From positions 1-44,906 of the forward strand of contig JAEZBR010000074.1 of the NCBI GenBank assembly GCA_023426935.1: a stretch of DNA of 44,906 nucleotides, in the 5' to 3' direction. The notes beneath the pieces are model-generated. The model was not told the DNA's origin. It saw only the letters and a list, made by a program, of their open reading frames with translations, and ran no database searches. Below are positions 8,237-16,541 of the stretch, piece after piece. Each line of letters starts with the position of its first letter. Positions within the stretch are counted from its first letter, which is position 1. Source of the stretch: Bacillota bacterium. Its GTDB lineage: Bacteria > Bacillota_I > Bacilli_A > Erysipelotrichales > Erysipelotrichaceae. The translations under genes and the position numbers were made by a program.

Positions 8237-9048
8237 CCTTGAAGAAATAACTTCTTACGCTTGGTTGCTTGCGCGGCTAAATCATAATAGTAAAGGATAT
8301 TCAAATCTAATCCTTCAACGGCCTTCATTGCGTTGTTAAGATCTCTATCCGTTAAGAAGAGATCCGGATCATGAACATCTAAACCGATGATAATCGGACA
8401 ATGTTTCTTCGCGAATTGTTCAAAGAATACGCGGGTCGGATAAGGATATCTTTGACCGGACGCATAATCTTTCATACCTCGTTTAACTCCACCGCAATTA
8501 AGTTCTAATGGTAAATCATATTTCAGAGAAATGTCTGCAATCTTTTCGGCTGCCAAAGGTAAAGAAGAATCGTTGATATTCTGCCAACCATAAAGAATAA
8601 CATCCGGATGAGCGATATAATCCGCTAGATTACTCGCCGCGCCTTTTTCCAAAACTTCGACATATTTAAATAAAGTATCTGAATCAGAAACCTGATAAGA
8701 ATTATTTCCTTGGAAACTTAAATAATGCTGACCCATGATACAGTAATCTAATTCCTTTCGATACCTAGAAAGGTCTTCCCATTCACTTGGATAGTATTCT
8801 ACTTCCAACCCTAGATAGATTTTTATTTGATCAGCGTATTTCTGCTTTAAATAAAGGATTGAATTCTTATAATCATCGTATTGTTCATAACGCATTCTTT
8901 CCCGATCATAAGGAATTTTATAAGGTGTATGATCGGAGAAACCTAAAGTTTTTAGTCCGCCCTTGATGGCTTTCTGAACATATTCTTCATCCGTTCCAAT
9001 CGCATGACCGCAACGGAAAGTATGGGTATGATAGTTAGTCTTTAACAT
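8233..9048 (-). CDS. hisJ: PHP-family histidinol-phosphatase
   Basis: A 271-residue PHP-type phosphatase. The N-terminal metal motif HTHTFRCGH (His7, His9), GFSDHTPY, the internal GLEVEYYPSEW, MGQHY, HPD and the C-terminal GLDVHDP supply the metal-binding His/Asp/Glu residues of HisJ/HisK enzymes, which remove phosphate from L-histidinol phosphate. No other histidine-biosynthesis gene is in the window, so it could instead act on another sugar or alcohol phosphate. The ATG overlaps the last base of the upstream reductase gene (TAATG), so the two form an operon. No terminator separates it from the mgtA leader. Confidence 0.87.
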   Translation of the reverse strand: MLKTNYHTHTFRCGHAIGTDEEYVQKAIKGGLKTLGFSDHTPYKIPYDRERMRYEQYDDYKNSILYLKQKYADQIKIYLGLEVEYYPSEWEDLSRYRKELDYCIMGQHYLSFQGNNSYQVSDSDTLFKYVEVLEKGAASNLADYIAHPDVILYGWQNINDSSLPLAAEKIADISLKYDLPLELNCGGVKRGMKDYASGQRYPYPTRVFFEQFAKKHCPIIIGLDVHDPDLFLTDRDLNNAMKAVEGLDLNILYYYDLAAQATKRKKLFLQG

Positions 9049-10037
9049 TATTTACCCCCCAAAATCTGATCGATTTTTTCTAACTGTTCCGGAGTAAACT
9101 TAGGAGAAGATAATACTTTCAAATTATCGACTATTTGTTCCGAATGGCTGGCTCCAATCAAAACCGTGGTTATATTGTCTTTTAACACCCAGGCCAAAGC
9201 CATCGCCGCTAATGATTGACCTCTTTGACTCGCAAGTTCATTTAGCTGTTTCAGCTTATTCACTAATTCCGGAGTGATTGAATCTTCTTTCAAAAAATGA
9301 TTCAGATGTGCCCGGGAGTCATTCGGGATTCCCATTAAATAACGATCGGTTAATAATCCTTGTGCTAAAGGTGAGAAACAAACTGAACCGATACCGATCT
9401 TCTTTAAAGTTTCTAACAATTCTTCGGTTTCACAATGTCGATCGAATATATTATAACGGAACTGATTCACTACGACTTTGACTCCGTGTTGACTAAGATA
9501 ATTAACCGCATATTCGGTGTCTTGCGCATTATATTTTGAAAGACCGATGTATAAAGCTTTCCCCTGTTTAACGATATCGCATAGAGCATCCAAGGTTTCT
9601 ACCAAAGGAGTATCCGGATCAGGACGATGGTGATAGAAAATATCGACATAGTTTAAACCTAAGCGGGTTAAGCTCTGATCAATCCCGGCCATTAAATGTT
9701 TACGACTTCCCCAATTTCCGTAAGGACCTTCCCACATATCATAACCGGCCTTAGTCGCGATGATCATCTGATCACGATAAGCCTTCAAGTCCGAATTTAA
9801 GATCTTGCCAAAATTAGTTTCGGCACTTCCCGGTAAAGGACCATAATTATCCGCTAGATCGAAGTAGGTGATGCCTTGATCAAAAGCGGTAAATAGTAAC
9901 TGTTTCATATTATCATAATTATCATTCGTCCCGAAGTTATGCCAGAGACCTAACGAAACTCTAGGAAGCTTTAAACCGCTATTACCGGCTTTGACATATT
10001 CCATCGTTTCATAGCGAGTGTTGTTTGCGTTATACAT
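9048..10037 (-). CDS. Aldo/keto reductase, YghZ/Kv-beta type
   Basis: A 329-residue NADPH-dependent aldo/keto reductase, a cytoplasmic TIM barrel. The N-terminal pattern GNSGLKLPRVSLGLWHNFG closely resembles E. coli YghZ (L-glyceraldehyde-3-phosphate reductase) and voltage-channel beta-subunit relatives. The catalytic residues are visible: Asp and Tyr in DLADNYG, Lys in ATKAGY and His in YHHRPD. The C-terminal NADPH-binding LIGASHSEQI is present. It probably reduces reactive aldehydes such as methylglyoxal. AAGAAGG precedes the ATG by 6 nt. It overlaps hisJ by 1 nt and comes first in that two-gene operon. A TATAAT lies at 10108-10103 on the minus strand with only a weak -35. Confidence 0.9.
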   Translation of the reverse strand: MYNANNTRYETMEYVKAGNSGLKLPRVSLGLWHNFGTNDNYDNMKQLLFTAFDQGITYFDLADNYGPLPGSAETNFGKILNSDLKAYRDQMIIATKAGYDMWEGPYGNWGSRKHLMAGIDQSLTRLGLNYVDIFYHHRPDPDTPLVETLDALCDIVKQGKALYIGLSKYNAQDTEYAVNYLSQHGVKVVVNQFRYNIFDRHCETEELLETLKKIGIGSVCFSPLAQGLLTDRYLMGIPNDSRAHLNHFLKEDSITPELVNKLKQLNELASQRGQSLAAMALAWVLKDNITTVLIGASHSEQIVDNLKVLSSPKFTPEQLEKIDQILGGK

Positions 10038-10375
10038 AGTTACCTTCTTTCCTAAATAAGACTACCACATCATCAGGTGAATATTAAGTTTAATCCGGAA
10101 AAATTATATCCTACTTAAATGGTATGAATCAGGAAATGAAAACTCTAATTTTGTAATTCTTCATCAATTGAAAGAATTTTATAGGGATAAATATATAGAC
10201 TTAATTTACCGAGGAAAAGTCTAAATGAATTAAGGAAGCGACTTAATGGTTATCGGAAATATAGCAGAATTAATAGAATTAAAATTAACAGCTGATTAAA
10301 AAGAATAAAAAAATCGGGTATATTCTTTGACTTGATTTTGTGGTGTGATATTATAAAGAAAAAGGAGGCCAGTAA
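10038..10375. other. AT-rich divergent intergenic region, no clear gene
   Basis: 338 nt between divergent genes. It holds the promoters of the reductase (minus) and dfx (plus). The rest is AT-rich. A 17-codon frame at 10246-10299 has AAGGAAG before its ATG, but nothing else supports it. Confidence 0.7.
10327..10354 (+). promoter_or_regulatory. Probable dfx promoter
   Basis: TTGACT (10327-10332) and TATTAT (10349-10354) are 16 nt apart, followed by AAAGGAGG and the dfx ATG at 10376. No clear PerR box was found. Confidence 0.6.
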
Positions 10376-10753
10376 ATGGAATTCTATAGATGTAACCATT
10401 GTGGCAATGTTATCGCATATTTAGTAAATTCCGGAGTTAAAGTTCAGTGTTGTGGTGAACCAATGCAGCTATTAGTTCCCAATACTTCTGACGGAGCTAG
10501 CGAAAAGCACGTTCCGGTAATTGAAGTAAACGGAAATAAAGTTGTCGTCAAGGTCGGGGAAGTAGCTCATCCGATGGCAGAGGATCATTATATCGAATGG
10601 ATCGCTTTAGAGACCAAAGCAGGGAATCAGAGACATATCTTAAAACCTGGTGATAAACCAGAGACGGTATTTGCGATTGAAGAGGGCGACGATGTCGTTG
10701 CGGCTTATGCTTATTGCAATAAGCATGGTTTATGGTTAAAGGAGAACCACTAA
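10376..10753 (+). CDS. dfx: Desulfoferrodoxin (2Fe superoxide reductase)
   Basis: A 125-residue two-iron superoxide reductase that reduces superoxide to peroxide without making oxygen, typical of anaerobes. The N-terminal desulforedoxin-type centre I has its four cysteines (Cys6, Cys9, Cys25, Cys26). Centre II, the catalytic iron, has the ligands His45 (in the EKH motif with the catalytic Lys), His65, His71, Cys114 and His117 (YCNKHGLW). All key residues are present and the length is normal. AAAGGAGG lies upstream. The next gene, rubredoxin, is the usual electron donor, so the pair is a complete superoxide-removal unit. Confidence 0.97.
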   Translation: MEFYRCNHCGNVIAYLVNSGVKVQCCGEPMQLLVPNTSDGASEKHVPVIEVNGNKVVVKVGEVAHPMAEDHYIEWIALETKAGNQRHILKPGDKPETVFAIEEGDDVVAAYAYCNKHGLWLKENH

Positions 10754-10755
10754 TA

Positions 10756-10917
10756 ATGAAAAAGTATCAATGTGATGTATGCGGTTGGATTTATGATGAA
10801 GCTGAAGGGATGCCGGAAAGAGGTATCGCAGCGGGAACCAAATGGGAAGATCTCCCAGATGATTTCAAATGCCCGGTTTGCCGGAGTGGTAAAGACGCTT
10901 TCTCAGTAGTTGAGTAA
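10756..10917 (+). CDS. Rubredoxin
   Basis: A 53-residue one-iron electron carrier with the two CxxC loops CDVC (Cys6, Cys9) and CPVC (Cys39, Cys42) and the normal rubredoxin start MKKYQCDVCGWIYD. An upstream in-frame ATG at 10732 lies inside dfx; the ATG at 10756 gives the standard length and was chosen. It starts 2 nt after the dfx stop, so both genes share one mRNA. It probably passes electrons to desulfoferrodoxin. A repeat-type terminator follows. Confidence 0.96.
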   Translation: MKKYQCDVCGWIYDEAEGMPERGIAAGTKWEDLPDDFKCPVCRSGKDAFSVVE

Positions 10918-10930
10918 ACAGAATTAAAGA

Positions 10931-10982
10931 GGCTGTAAAGAAACCTTAGAGAATATCGAGGGCTTAATTACAGCCCTTTTTT
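10931..10982 (+). repeat. Terminator-like dispersed repeat, copy A
   Basis: GGCTGTAA (10931-10938) pairs with TTACAGCC (10968-10975) and a T tract follows. The loop GAAACCTTAGAGAATATCG and the following GAGGGCTTA are almost the same as in the copy at 44783-44836; by eye the two copies differ by two substitutions and one indel. It lies just past the rubredoxin stop in the same orientation and probably ends that transcript. Confidence 0.85.
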
Positions 10983-11170
10983 ATTTAGATTCTAAAATTT
11001 TCTTACTTTCTTGGTTCTATCAGAATTATCATCGACCGAACCCATGGTCTGCTTGTCATTTTGTTTAACCATGATAAATTCCGTTTTTCCAAGGCATTTA
11101 TATAGGTTGATATTTTCAATTACATAAAACTATCTGCTTCCATTTTTCAGTATTTATTTTTCTCAAACAA
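10983..11170. other. Intergenic segment between two terminator-like repeats
   Basis: About 190 nt of AT-rich sequence between convergent genes. Short frames exist on the minus strand (up to about 40 codons) but none has a ribosome site or resembles a known protein. No transposase remnant is recognisable. Confidence 0.6.
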
Positions 11171-11226
11171 AAGAAAAGGCTGTATTCAACCTGTTGCAAA
11201 TTAACAGGTTTCTTTACAGCTTTTTT
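11171..11226 (-). terminator. Double-stem terminator of the ABC operon, divergent copy B of the repeat
   Basis: On the minus strand it reads GCTGTAAAGAAACCTGTT, loop, AACAGGTTGAATACAGC, then CCTTTTCTTTT. The outer stem is GCTGTA/TACAGC and the inner stem ACCTGTT/AACAGGT. Its 5' arm, GCTGTAAAGAAACCT, is identical to the 5' arms of the other two copies, but the inner part differs. It starts 8 nt after the ABC gene stop. T tracts on both sides could make it bidirectional. Confidence 0.82.
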
Positions 11227-11233
11227 ATGATAA

Positions 11234-13678
11234 CTAATCGACATCGATCCGCGAAAGAATTGCGGCCGGCGTCTTGCGTAAAGTAGTATATACCGGTAGT
11301 AGACCGACTAATGAATTGAAGACGAAGATAATTAAGAAACTGATCCCGATGACTTGCCAATTAAGAACATATGACTGTTGGAAGAAAGAGGTCTTTAACA
11401 TCTGCGAGATCATAGAGGACATAAAGCCTACACCAATGATTGAAGTAATGAAACTGATGGCGAACACTTCACCGTAGAACATCCGGTAGATATCGCCTTT
11501 TTTCATACCAATCGCTCGCAAGGTTCCAACTTCCTTTACTCTGGATAAGAAGGAAGAACGCATCATTAAGAAGATTTCTACCAGTGAGACCAACAGTATT
11601 ATTCCGGCTAAAACTAAGCTTGATTTAACACTTTCCTGGTTATTGGCGATATAAGCCTGCCGATCACTTTGATAGATATCCGTCGCATTCATACCTAGCG
11701 TATTAAGATAACTAACGGTACTCGGACGATCGTAAGTATAAGCCATCGCACTTTGGGAATGTTCGATTACCTGATACTTAACGGTATTGGGGGAAACTAA
11801 ATAAGTGGTAAGATTTCGTGGGCTGTAGTAATAACCGACGACGGTAAGTTTAATTCCGTTAACACTCAGATCGACTTGTTTACCAATCTTGTAATTCTCT
11901 TTTTCCGAAACATTGATAATACATTCGTAATCATTGCTTGGCCAGCGGGATTTATCCTGCAAGGTAACTTTATCGGCGATTAAATTATAATCGAGGACTT
12001 TAACATAATTGGTAGAAGAGTCCGTAGCCGTATTAGTGCGATAAAATCCCCCTCCATCATATGATTGATTGGCATTCGCGATGATATTCATCATGGCTTC
12101 TCTTGGGGCATAGATTGAAGGGGAAACTAAGGAGACGATTCCGACGATTTTGAAGTTAGGCATATTCGGAATCGTTACCGTCTGTCCTAGGTAATCACCA
12201 TAATTAAGATAGCCGGCTAATTTCGCACTTTGATCAGTCAGGATTGAACTATCGACGACGATCTCGTTATTATTCATCGGTAATTTTCCTAAAATAAGAT
12301 CATCTTCTTTTAAAGTGTCGGATGCGGTTAAGGAACCGCAGATCTGGATTGACATATTCGCCGTCTGATAATAACTGTTCAGATTCATCCCGAAACAAAC
12401 TTTGGAATCGCCGGGAATTACATATTCGATTCCGTTATCTTTAGCGGTCGTTTCTAATTCAAGAAATTTAGATACTGATCCTCCCGCCGTAGCGATAGAG
12501 ACATAGTTCTTATTCTTGGTAATAAACTTCTTGTCTTCGACTTTCATGACACCGGCAATGTTGCTGGTGGCATAGACGATAAACATACTGGATAAAACGA
12601 ATCCGGCTAACAAGAATTTCTTTAAGGCACTGTAATTAAATACTCGTTGGAATCCTTTCCATAAAGAATTGAAAGGATTGTATAGCGCTTTATAGTGGGG
12701 ATGTTTCGCTTCGGGAATTGCTTGATAAGCGAATTCGTAATTGTCGACTTCACTCTGACTGAGTTTCTCGTAGTGACCATTAATTAATTCCATTCCGGAT
12801 TGATCATCGACGACTTCAACTTTGGTGTTGGTCTTGATGAAGAGATTGCCATTCTTATAGGCCATGATAACTTTGATTGGTTCTGGATTATCACCGAAAT
12901 AGAAGACCGACATATTTTCCCCGAATAAGAAATCCTGATTCGGTAAATCTTTAAGGTAGATGCGGTTCTCGATCCGATAATCTAATTCATCGTTATGTTC
13001 GTTAGGATAATCTTTGACAATCTTTCCATCGACTAATTCTAAGATTCTTTCCGCGAAGAACTTTGCGAGATCTTGTTCATGCGTAACTAAGATGACTAAT
13101 CTAGTTTTGGAAATTGCTTTTAGGATGTGCATGATTTCCAAGGAGTTACGACTGTCGAGGTTTCCGGTTGGTTCATCGGCAATAATAATCTTGGGGTTTT
13201 TGACTAAGGCTCTGGCAATACCGACTCTTTGTCTTTCTCCTCCCGATAACATTTCCGCCGGACGATTCTTGAAGCGAAGAATACCTAAAGTATCCAGAAT
13301 GAATTCGACTCTTTGTCTGATCTCTTCTTTATTCTTGATTCCGATCATCTTTAAGGCAATCGCGACGTTCTCATATACCGTCAGATTATCAATCAGGTAA
13401 TAATTCTGGAAGATATAACCGATGTTAAGATCCCGGATCTCATCAATCTTTCCCGTTCGAAAACGGGTGATCTTTTGATCATTGATATAGATCTTTCCTC
13501 TGTTGACTTTATCCAAACCACCGATAGCATTCAATAACGTCGTTTTTCCGGAGCCGGAATTACCTAAGATTGCAACTAGACCGGTATTTCCTAATTCAAT
13601 CGAAGTGTCATTAATGACATGGATTTCATTGGAACGATGTCGGTTGAAATATTTTTGGACATGTTGGACTTTGATCAT
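11234..13678 (-). CDS. MacB-like ABC transporter, ATPase fused to FtsX-type permease (second of a pair)
   Basis: An 814-residue fused half-transporter. Residues 1-225 are the ATPase: Walker A GNSGSGKTT, Q-loop YIFQNYY, signature LSGGERQR, Walker B IIIADEPTGN and H-loop VTHE. A hydrophobic segment near 350-370 (FLLAGFVLSSMFIVYA) opens the permease, followed by about 310 extracellular residues and three membrane segments near the C-terminus, the MacB/FtsX layout. Such proteins move or pull on envelope substrates rather than cross the bilayer with small solutes; peptide-antibiotic export or resistance is a common role. The substrate is unknown. AAGGAG fits the ATG at 13678 better than the GTG at 13687. 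It starts 1 nt after the partner gene, so the two probably form a heterodimer. Confidence 0.9.
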   Translation of the reverse strand: MIKVQHVQKYFNRHRSNEIHVINDTSIELGNTGLVAILGNSGSGKTTLLNAIGGLDKVNRGKIYINDQKITRFRTGKIDEIRDLNIGYIFQNYYLIDNLTVYENVAIALKMIGIKNKEEIRQRVEFILDTLGILRFKNRPAEMLSGGERQRVGIARALVKNPKIIIADEPTGNLDSRNSLEIMHILKAISKTRLVILVTHEQDLAKFFAERILELVDGKIVKDYPNEHNDELDYRIENRIYLKDLPNQDFLFGENMSVFYFGDNPEPIKVIMAYKNGNLFIKTNTKVEVVDDQSGMELINGHYEKLSQSEVDNYEFAYQAIPEAKHPHYKALYNPFNSLWKGFQRVFNYSALKKFLLAGFVLSSMFIVYATSNIAGVMKVEDKKFITKNKNYVSIATAGGSVSKFLELETTAKDNGIEYVIPGDSKVCFGMNLNSYYQTANMSIQICGSLTASDTLKEDDLILGKLPMNNNEIVVDSSILTDQSAKLAGYLNYGDYLGQTVTIPNMPNFKIVGIVSLVSPSIYAPREAMMNIIANANQSYDGGGFYRTNTATDSSTNYVKVLDYNLIADKVTLQDKSRWPSNDYECIINVSEKENYKIGKQVDLSVNGIKLTVVGYYYSPRNLTTYLVSPNTVKYQVIEHSQSAMAYTYDRPSTVSYLNTLGMNATDIYQSDRQAYIANNQESVKSSLVLAGIILLVSLVEIFLMMRSSFLSRVKEVGTLRAIGMKKGDIYRMFYGEVFAISFITSIIGVGFMSSMISQMLKTSFFQQSYVLNWQVIGISFLIIFVFNSLVGLLPVYTTLRKTPAAILSRIDVD

Positions 13679-13679
13679 G

Positions 13680-15902
13680 TTAATCACGCTCCTTATAGAC
13701 GGAAATGGCGGATGCTTTGAATAGTTGGCGGGCGTACCGCTTGCCGATCATTAAACACATGACGAATAGTAAGAGATATAGGATCAGATAATCAATGCCC
13801 TGAAGATAAGCGATATTTGCTTTCCAACTGGCTAGGACATAATCGTTCTTGATTAGATAAACTAAGACGAGAGTCAGTAAGTAAGAAATATTCAAATCAG
13901 TAAATAATTCTAAATATAATAAGGACTTCGCATTATTCTTCGTTGCCCCCAACATTCGGATTGTCGCGAAATATACATTTCGGGAACGGAAGATTAAACG
14001 AATGATGAAGTAAGAGATAAAGAAGAGGGCCGCAATAACCAAGAAGACTAAAGTGGTCGTAAACATCGTACCGAAGATATTGAAATCACTGTAGTTGATT
14101 AAAGTATCTTTGACATGGAGAACTTTATAACCTAAGTCAGTCAATTGAGACATCGTGTCTTTATAAGTTTTTACATTCTTGACATAGACACTGGCTTGAT
14201 AACTGGCATCGGTGAATAAGTTGTTGTAGTCTGCTGGGTTGACATATAAGTAACCTTGGTTGGTTTCTTCTTTGCTTAAACCTAGAAGGGAAGTAATGTT
14301 CTTTTCGTTATAGGTCTTACCGACACTTAAGGATATGTTGGTCGTGTAATATTGGCTGGTGGAAGAAATATTCAAACCAATACCACCGCATTTGCCATCT
14401 TTACATAGATAACTATAGGCTTCTGAAAGGTAAGCCTGACCAACCGGAACGTTTCCGTTGGTAGTAACGAACATGGCACTGTAGGGATTGGAAGTAAAAT
14501 AGGTTGATTGGAAATAAGTCTCAATCTTACTGGTAGAAATACAGACATATTTCTGTAGGGAGGAAAGAACTGTCGGGGTTAAGTAGAACTCATATTGAGA
14601 TTGATTGCCGGTTCTTTGGTAGGTATTCGCAATTCCCACGATCTTGTAAGAAATGTTATCCTGGGCAAGGCCGTTATTGTTAAAGAGTTTAAGCTCTTTA
14701 TTTAAAGCTTCTTCCGGATGTTTATAGAGATAATCATCCTTGGCACAGTTAATTAAAACTTCATTATCGTTGGCGGGTTTACTGCCGAGAACGATATTGG
14801 CGTTCAGTAGATCGATCGAATGACAAGAACCGTTAAAACTTGTGGTTTCATTATCCGTTAACATAAAGTCCGTATCGATTAGCACATCGTTGTTTACGAT
14901 ATGGTCGATGTTTCCCAAAGCTTTGATTGCCGTAAAATCATCATCCGTGATGGGAGAATTATCTTGTTTCTTGATAATTAAACGCGCATCGGAAGCATCT
15001 CGGAATAAATAGTTATAACCGTTATTTTGAGAATCATATTGTTGCTTGCGGAAGGAAGAATACATTCCTAAGGTGGAGACCGTCATGAATAAAAACACGA
15101 TCATAAGTAAGATAAACTTCGGAATCAAATTGAAAGTATTTCTTAATCCTAAACGAATCTGATTAAAAATACTTAATGATTTATGATCTTTATTCTGTTC
15201 GGGAGTTGTAATCTTTTCGGTTGGTTTTAAAACTTCATTTTCGACGATCCGACCATCTGACATTCTGATTTTTCTAGTAACATAAGGCTCGACCTGTTCA
15301 TAGTTATGCGTAACGATGATGACTAATTTGTCTTTGGAAATATCACTGAATAGCTTCATCGTTTCTTCGGCCGCTTTGACGTCAAGGTTGCCGGTAGGCT
15401 CATCGGCGACGATGATTGGGGTATCTTTGACTAAAGCTCTGGCAATCGCAACCCGCTGTTTTTGACCGCCGGATAATTTAGATGCTTTGGTATGACGATA
15501 ATCATAGAGACCGACTTGTTTTAAAGCGGTTAAGACTTTCTTCTTGATCTCTTTGTTCTTTTCACCATTGATCATCAGAATCAAAGCGACGTTCTGATAA
15601 ACGGTATAGCTGCTGACTAAATTAAAACTCTGGAAAACATTCGCGATATATTGTTTACGATATTGTTCAAATTCTTTTTCGGTATATGCACTGGTAAGAA
15701 TACCGTTGATCGACATCTCACCTTCTTCGTAAGTATCCAAGCCGGAAATTACATTCAGTAAAGTTGATTTTCCGGAGCCGGATTCACCGGTGATTGCGAC
15801 GAATTCTCCCCGATCAAGTTGCAAGGAGACTTTCGAAAAACCGGATGTGACAACGCCTTTGGAATAATAAAACTTCGAGACATTCTTTAAACTTAGAAGC
15901 AT
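13680..15902 (-). CDS. MacB-like ABC transporter, ATPase fused to FtsX-type permease (first of a pair)
   Basis: A 740-residue fused ATPase-permease. The ATPase (1-225) has Walker A GESGSGKST, signature LSGGQKQR, Walker B IIVADEPTGN and H-loop VTHN. A membrane segment (FILLMIVFLFMTVSTLGMY) lies near 260-280, then a large extracellular region of about 330 residues, then three C-terminal membrane segments. AGGAGG lies 7 nt before the ATG at 15902; the frame is open upstream to 15953 but lacks a ribosome site there. The two pair members share the layout but differ through the extracellular part, as expected of a heterodimer. A promoter and an imperfect palindrome lie directly upstream. No histidine kinase or regulator gene is adjacent. 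Confidence 0.9.
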   Translation of the reverse strand: MLLSLKNVSKFYYSKGVVTSGFSKVSLQLDRGEFVAITGESGSGKSTLLNVISGLDTYEEGEMSINGILTSAYTEKEFEQYRKQYIANVFQSFNLVSSYTVYQNVALILMINGEKNKEIKKKVLTALKQVGLYDYRHTKASKLSGGQKQRVAIARALVKDTPIIVADEPTGNLDVKAAEETMKLFSDISKDKLVIIVTHNYEQVEPYVTRKIRMSDGRIVENEVLKPTEKITTPEQNKDHKSLSIFNQIRLGLRNTFNLIPKFILLMIVFLFMTVSTLGMYSSFRKQQYDSQNNGYNYLFRDASDARLIIKKQDNSPITDDDFTAIKALGNIDHIVNNDVLIDTDFMLTDNETTSFNGSCHSIDLLNANIVLGSKPANDNEVLINCAKDDYLYKHPEEALNKELKLFNNNGLAQDNISYKIVGIANTYQRTGNQSQYEFYLTPTVLSSLQKYVCISTSKIETYFQSTYFTSNPYSAMFVTTNGNVPVGQAYLSEAYSYLCKDGKCGGIGLNISSTSQYYTTNISLSVGKTYNEKNITSLLGLSKEETNQGYLYVNPADYNNLFTDASYQASVYVKNVKTYKDTMSQLTDLGYKVLHVKDTLINYSDFNIFGTMFTTTLVFLVIAALFFISYFIIRLIFRSRNVYFATIRMLGATKNNAKSLLYLELFTDLNISYLLTLVLVYLIKNDYVLASWKANIAYLQGIDYLILYLLLFVMCLMIGKRYARQLFKASAISVYKERD

Positions 15903-15926
15903 ATTAAATCCTCCTGTAATTACTCT

Positions 15927-15976
15927 ATCATAACTATAGACGATTTCAAACAAATTGTTATACTCGAGTGATACAA
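15927..15976 (-). promoter_or_regulatory. Promoter and palindromic site upstream of the ABC pair
   Basis: On the minus strand TTTGTT (15954-15949) and TATGAT (15932-15927) are 16 nt apart. Directly upstream, 15976-15955 is a 22-nt imperfect palindrome centred on CTCGAG, with outer TTGT/ACAA arms and three mismatched pairs per half. A site touching the -35 box is where an activator would bind. The regulator is unknown. Confidence 0.45.
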
Positions 15977-15977
15977 T

Positions 15978-16541
15978 CTAGATTCCTAGATAACCAGCAC
16001 AAATTCCTAAGACGGCGGAGATAATAATGATAATAATAGGGTGAATCTTTTTAACACTCAAGAAAAGGCAGATAATTAGTATGATTATGGAGCCGATAAA
16101 AGGTAAAGAAGTTAAATAAGCATAGGAAAACCCTTCAGGGAATAAGGCGGTCGAAGAAACGGAGAGCAATGAAGTTGCGATTAGACCGACCACGGCAGGT
16201 TTTAAACCACTCATGATTCCCGAAACGATTGCGCTCTTTTTAAATTTTGAAATAACTTGGGCAACTAATAGGATAATCACAAACGAAGGGATCACGACTC
16301 CGATTGTAGCACATAAGGCTCCGGGTAAACCGCCAACGGTCGTACCGATATAAGTGGCGACATTGATCGCAAAAGGACCGGGAGTCCCTTCCGAGACCGC
16401 AATAAAATCGACTAATTCGGTTAAACTCATCCAATTATGTCTGATCACTTCTTCTTCGATTAGGGGCAACATTGCGTAACCGCCTCCGAAGGTGAAGGTA
16501 CCAATCTTTAAGAAAGTGATAAATAGTTCGAGGAGAATCAT
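15978..16541 (-). CDS. Chromate transporter family protein, half-size (ChrA, second)
   Basis: A 187-residue membrane protein of the CHR family. The conserved TFGGGYAMLPLIEEEV near residue 18-33 and EGTPGPFAINVATYIG near 50-65 define the chromate_transp domain; five to six membrane segments follow. Long CHR proteins have two such domains, whereas short ones work as two adjacent genes, as here. Proven members export chromate, but many in gut anaerobes probably carry other anions. The gene starts directly after its partner's stop codon, with AGAAGG before the ATG. Confidence 0.88.
   Translation of the reverse strand: MILLELFITFLKIGTFTFGGGYAMLPLIEEEVIRHNWMSLTELVDFIAVSEGTPGPFAINVATYIGTTVGGLPGALCATIGVVIPSFVIILLVAQVISKFKKSAIVSGIMSGLKPAVVGLIATSLLSVSSTALFPEGFSYAYLTSLPFIGSIIILIICLFLSVKKIHPIIIIIISAVLGICAGYLGI

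Noticed and set aside
10246..10299. 17-codon ORF with an AAGGAAG ribosome site upstream of dfx
   Set aside because: Short, in AT-rich sequence where such frames arise by chance, with no promoter or leader role suggested by hairpins nearby.
10983..11170. Remnant transposase between the inverted repeat copies
   Set aside because: Translations of both strands gave only short frames without transposase motifs, and no target-site duplication could be identified.
15955..15976. Palindrome after the chrA stop read as a transcription terminator
   Set aside because: It has no loop, has mismatches and lacks a T tract; an operator position is more plausible.
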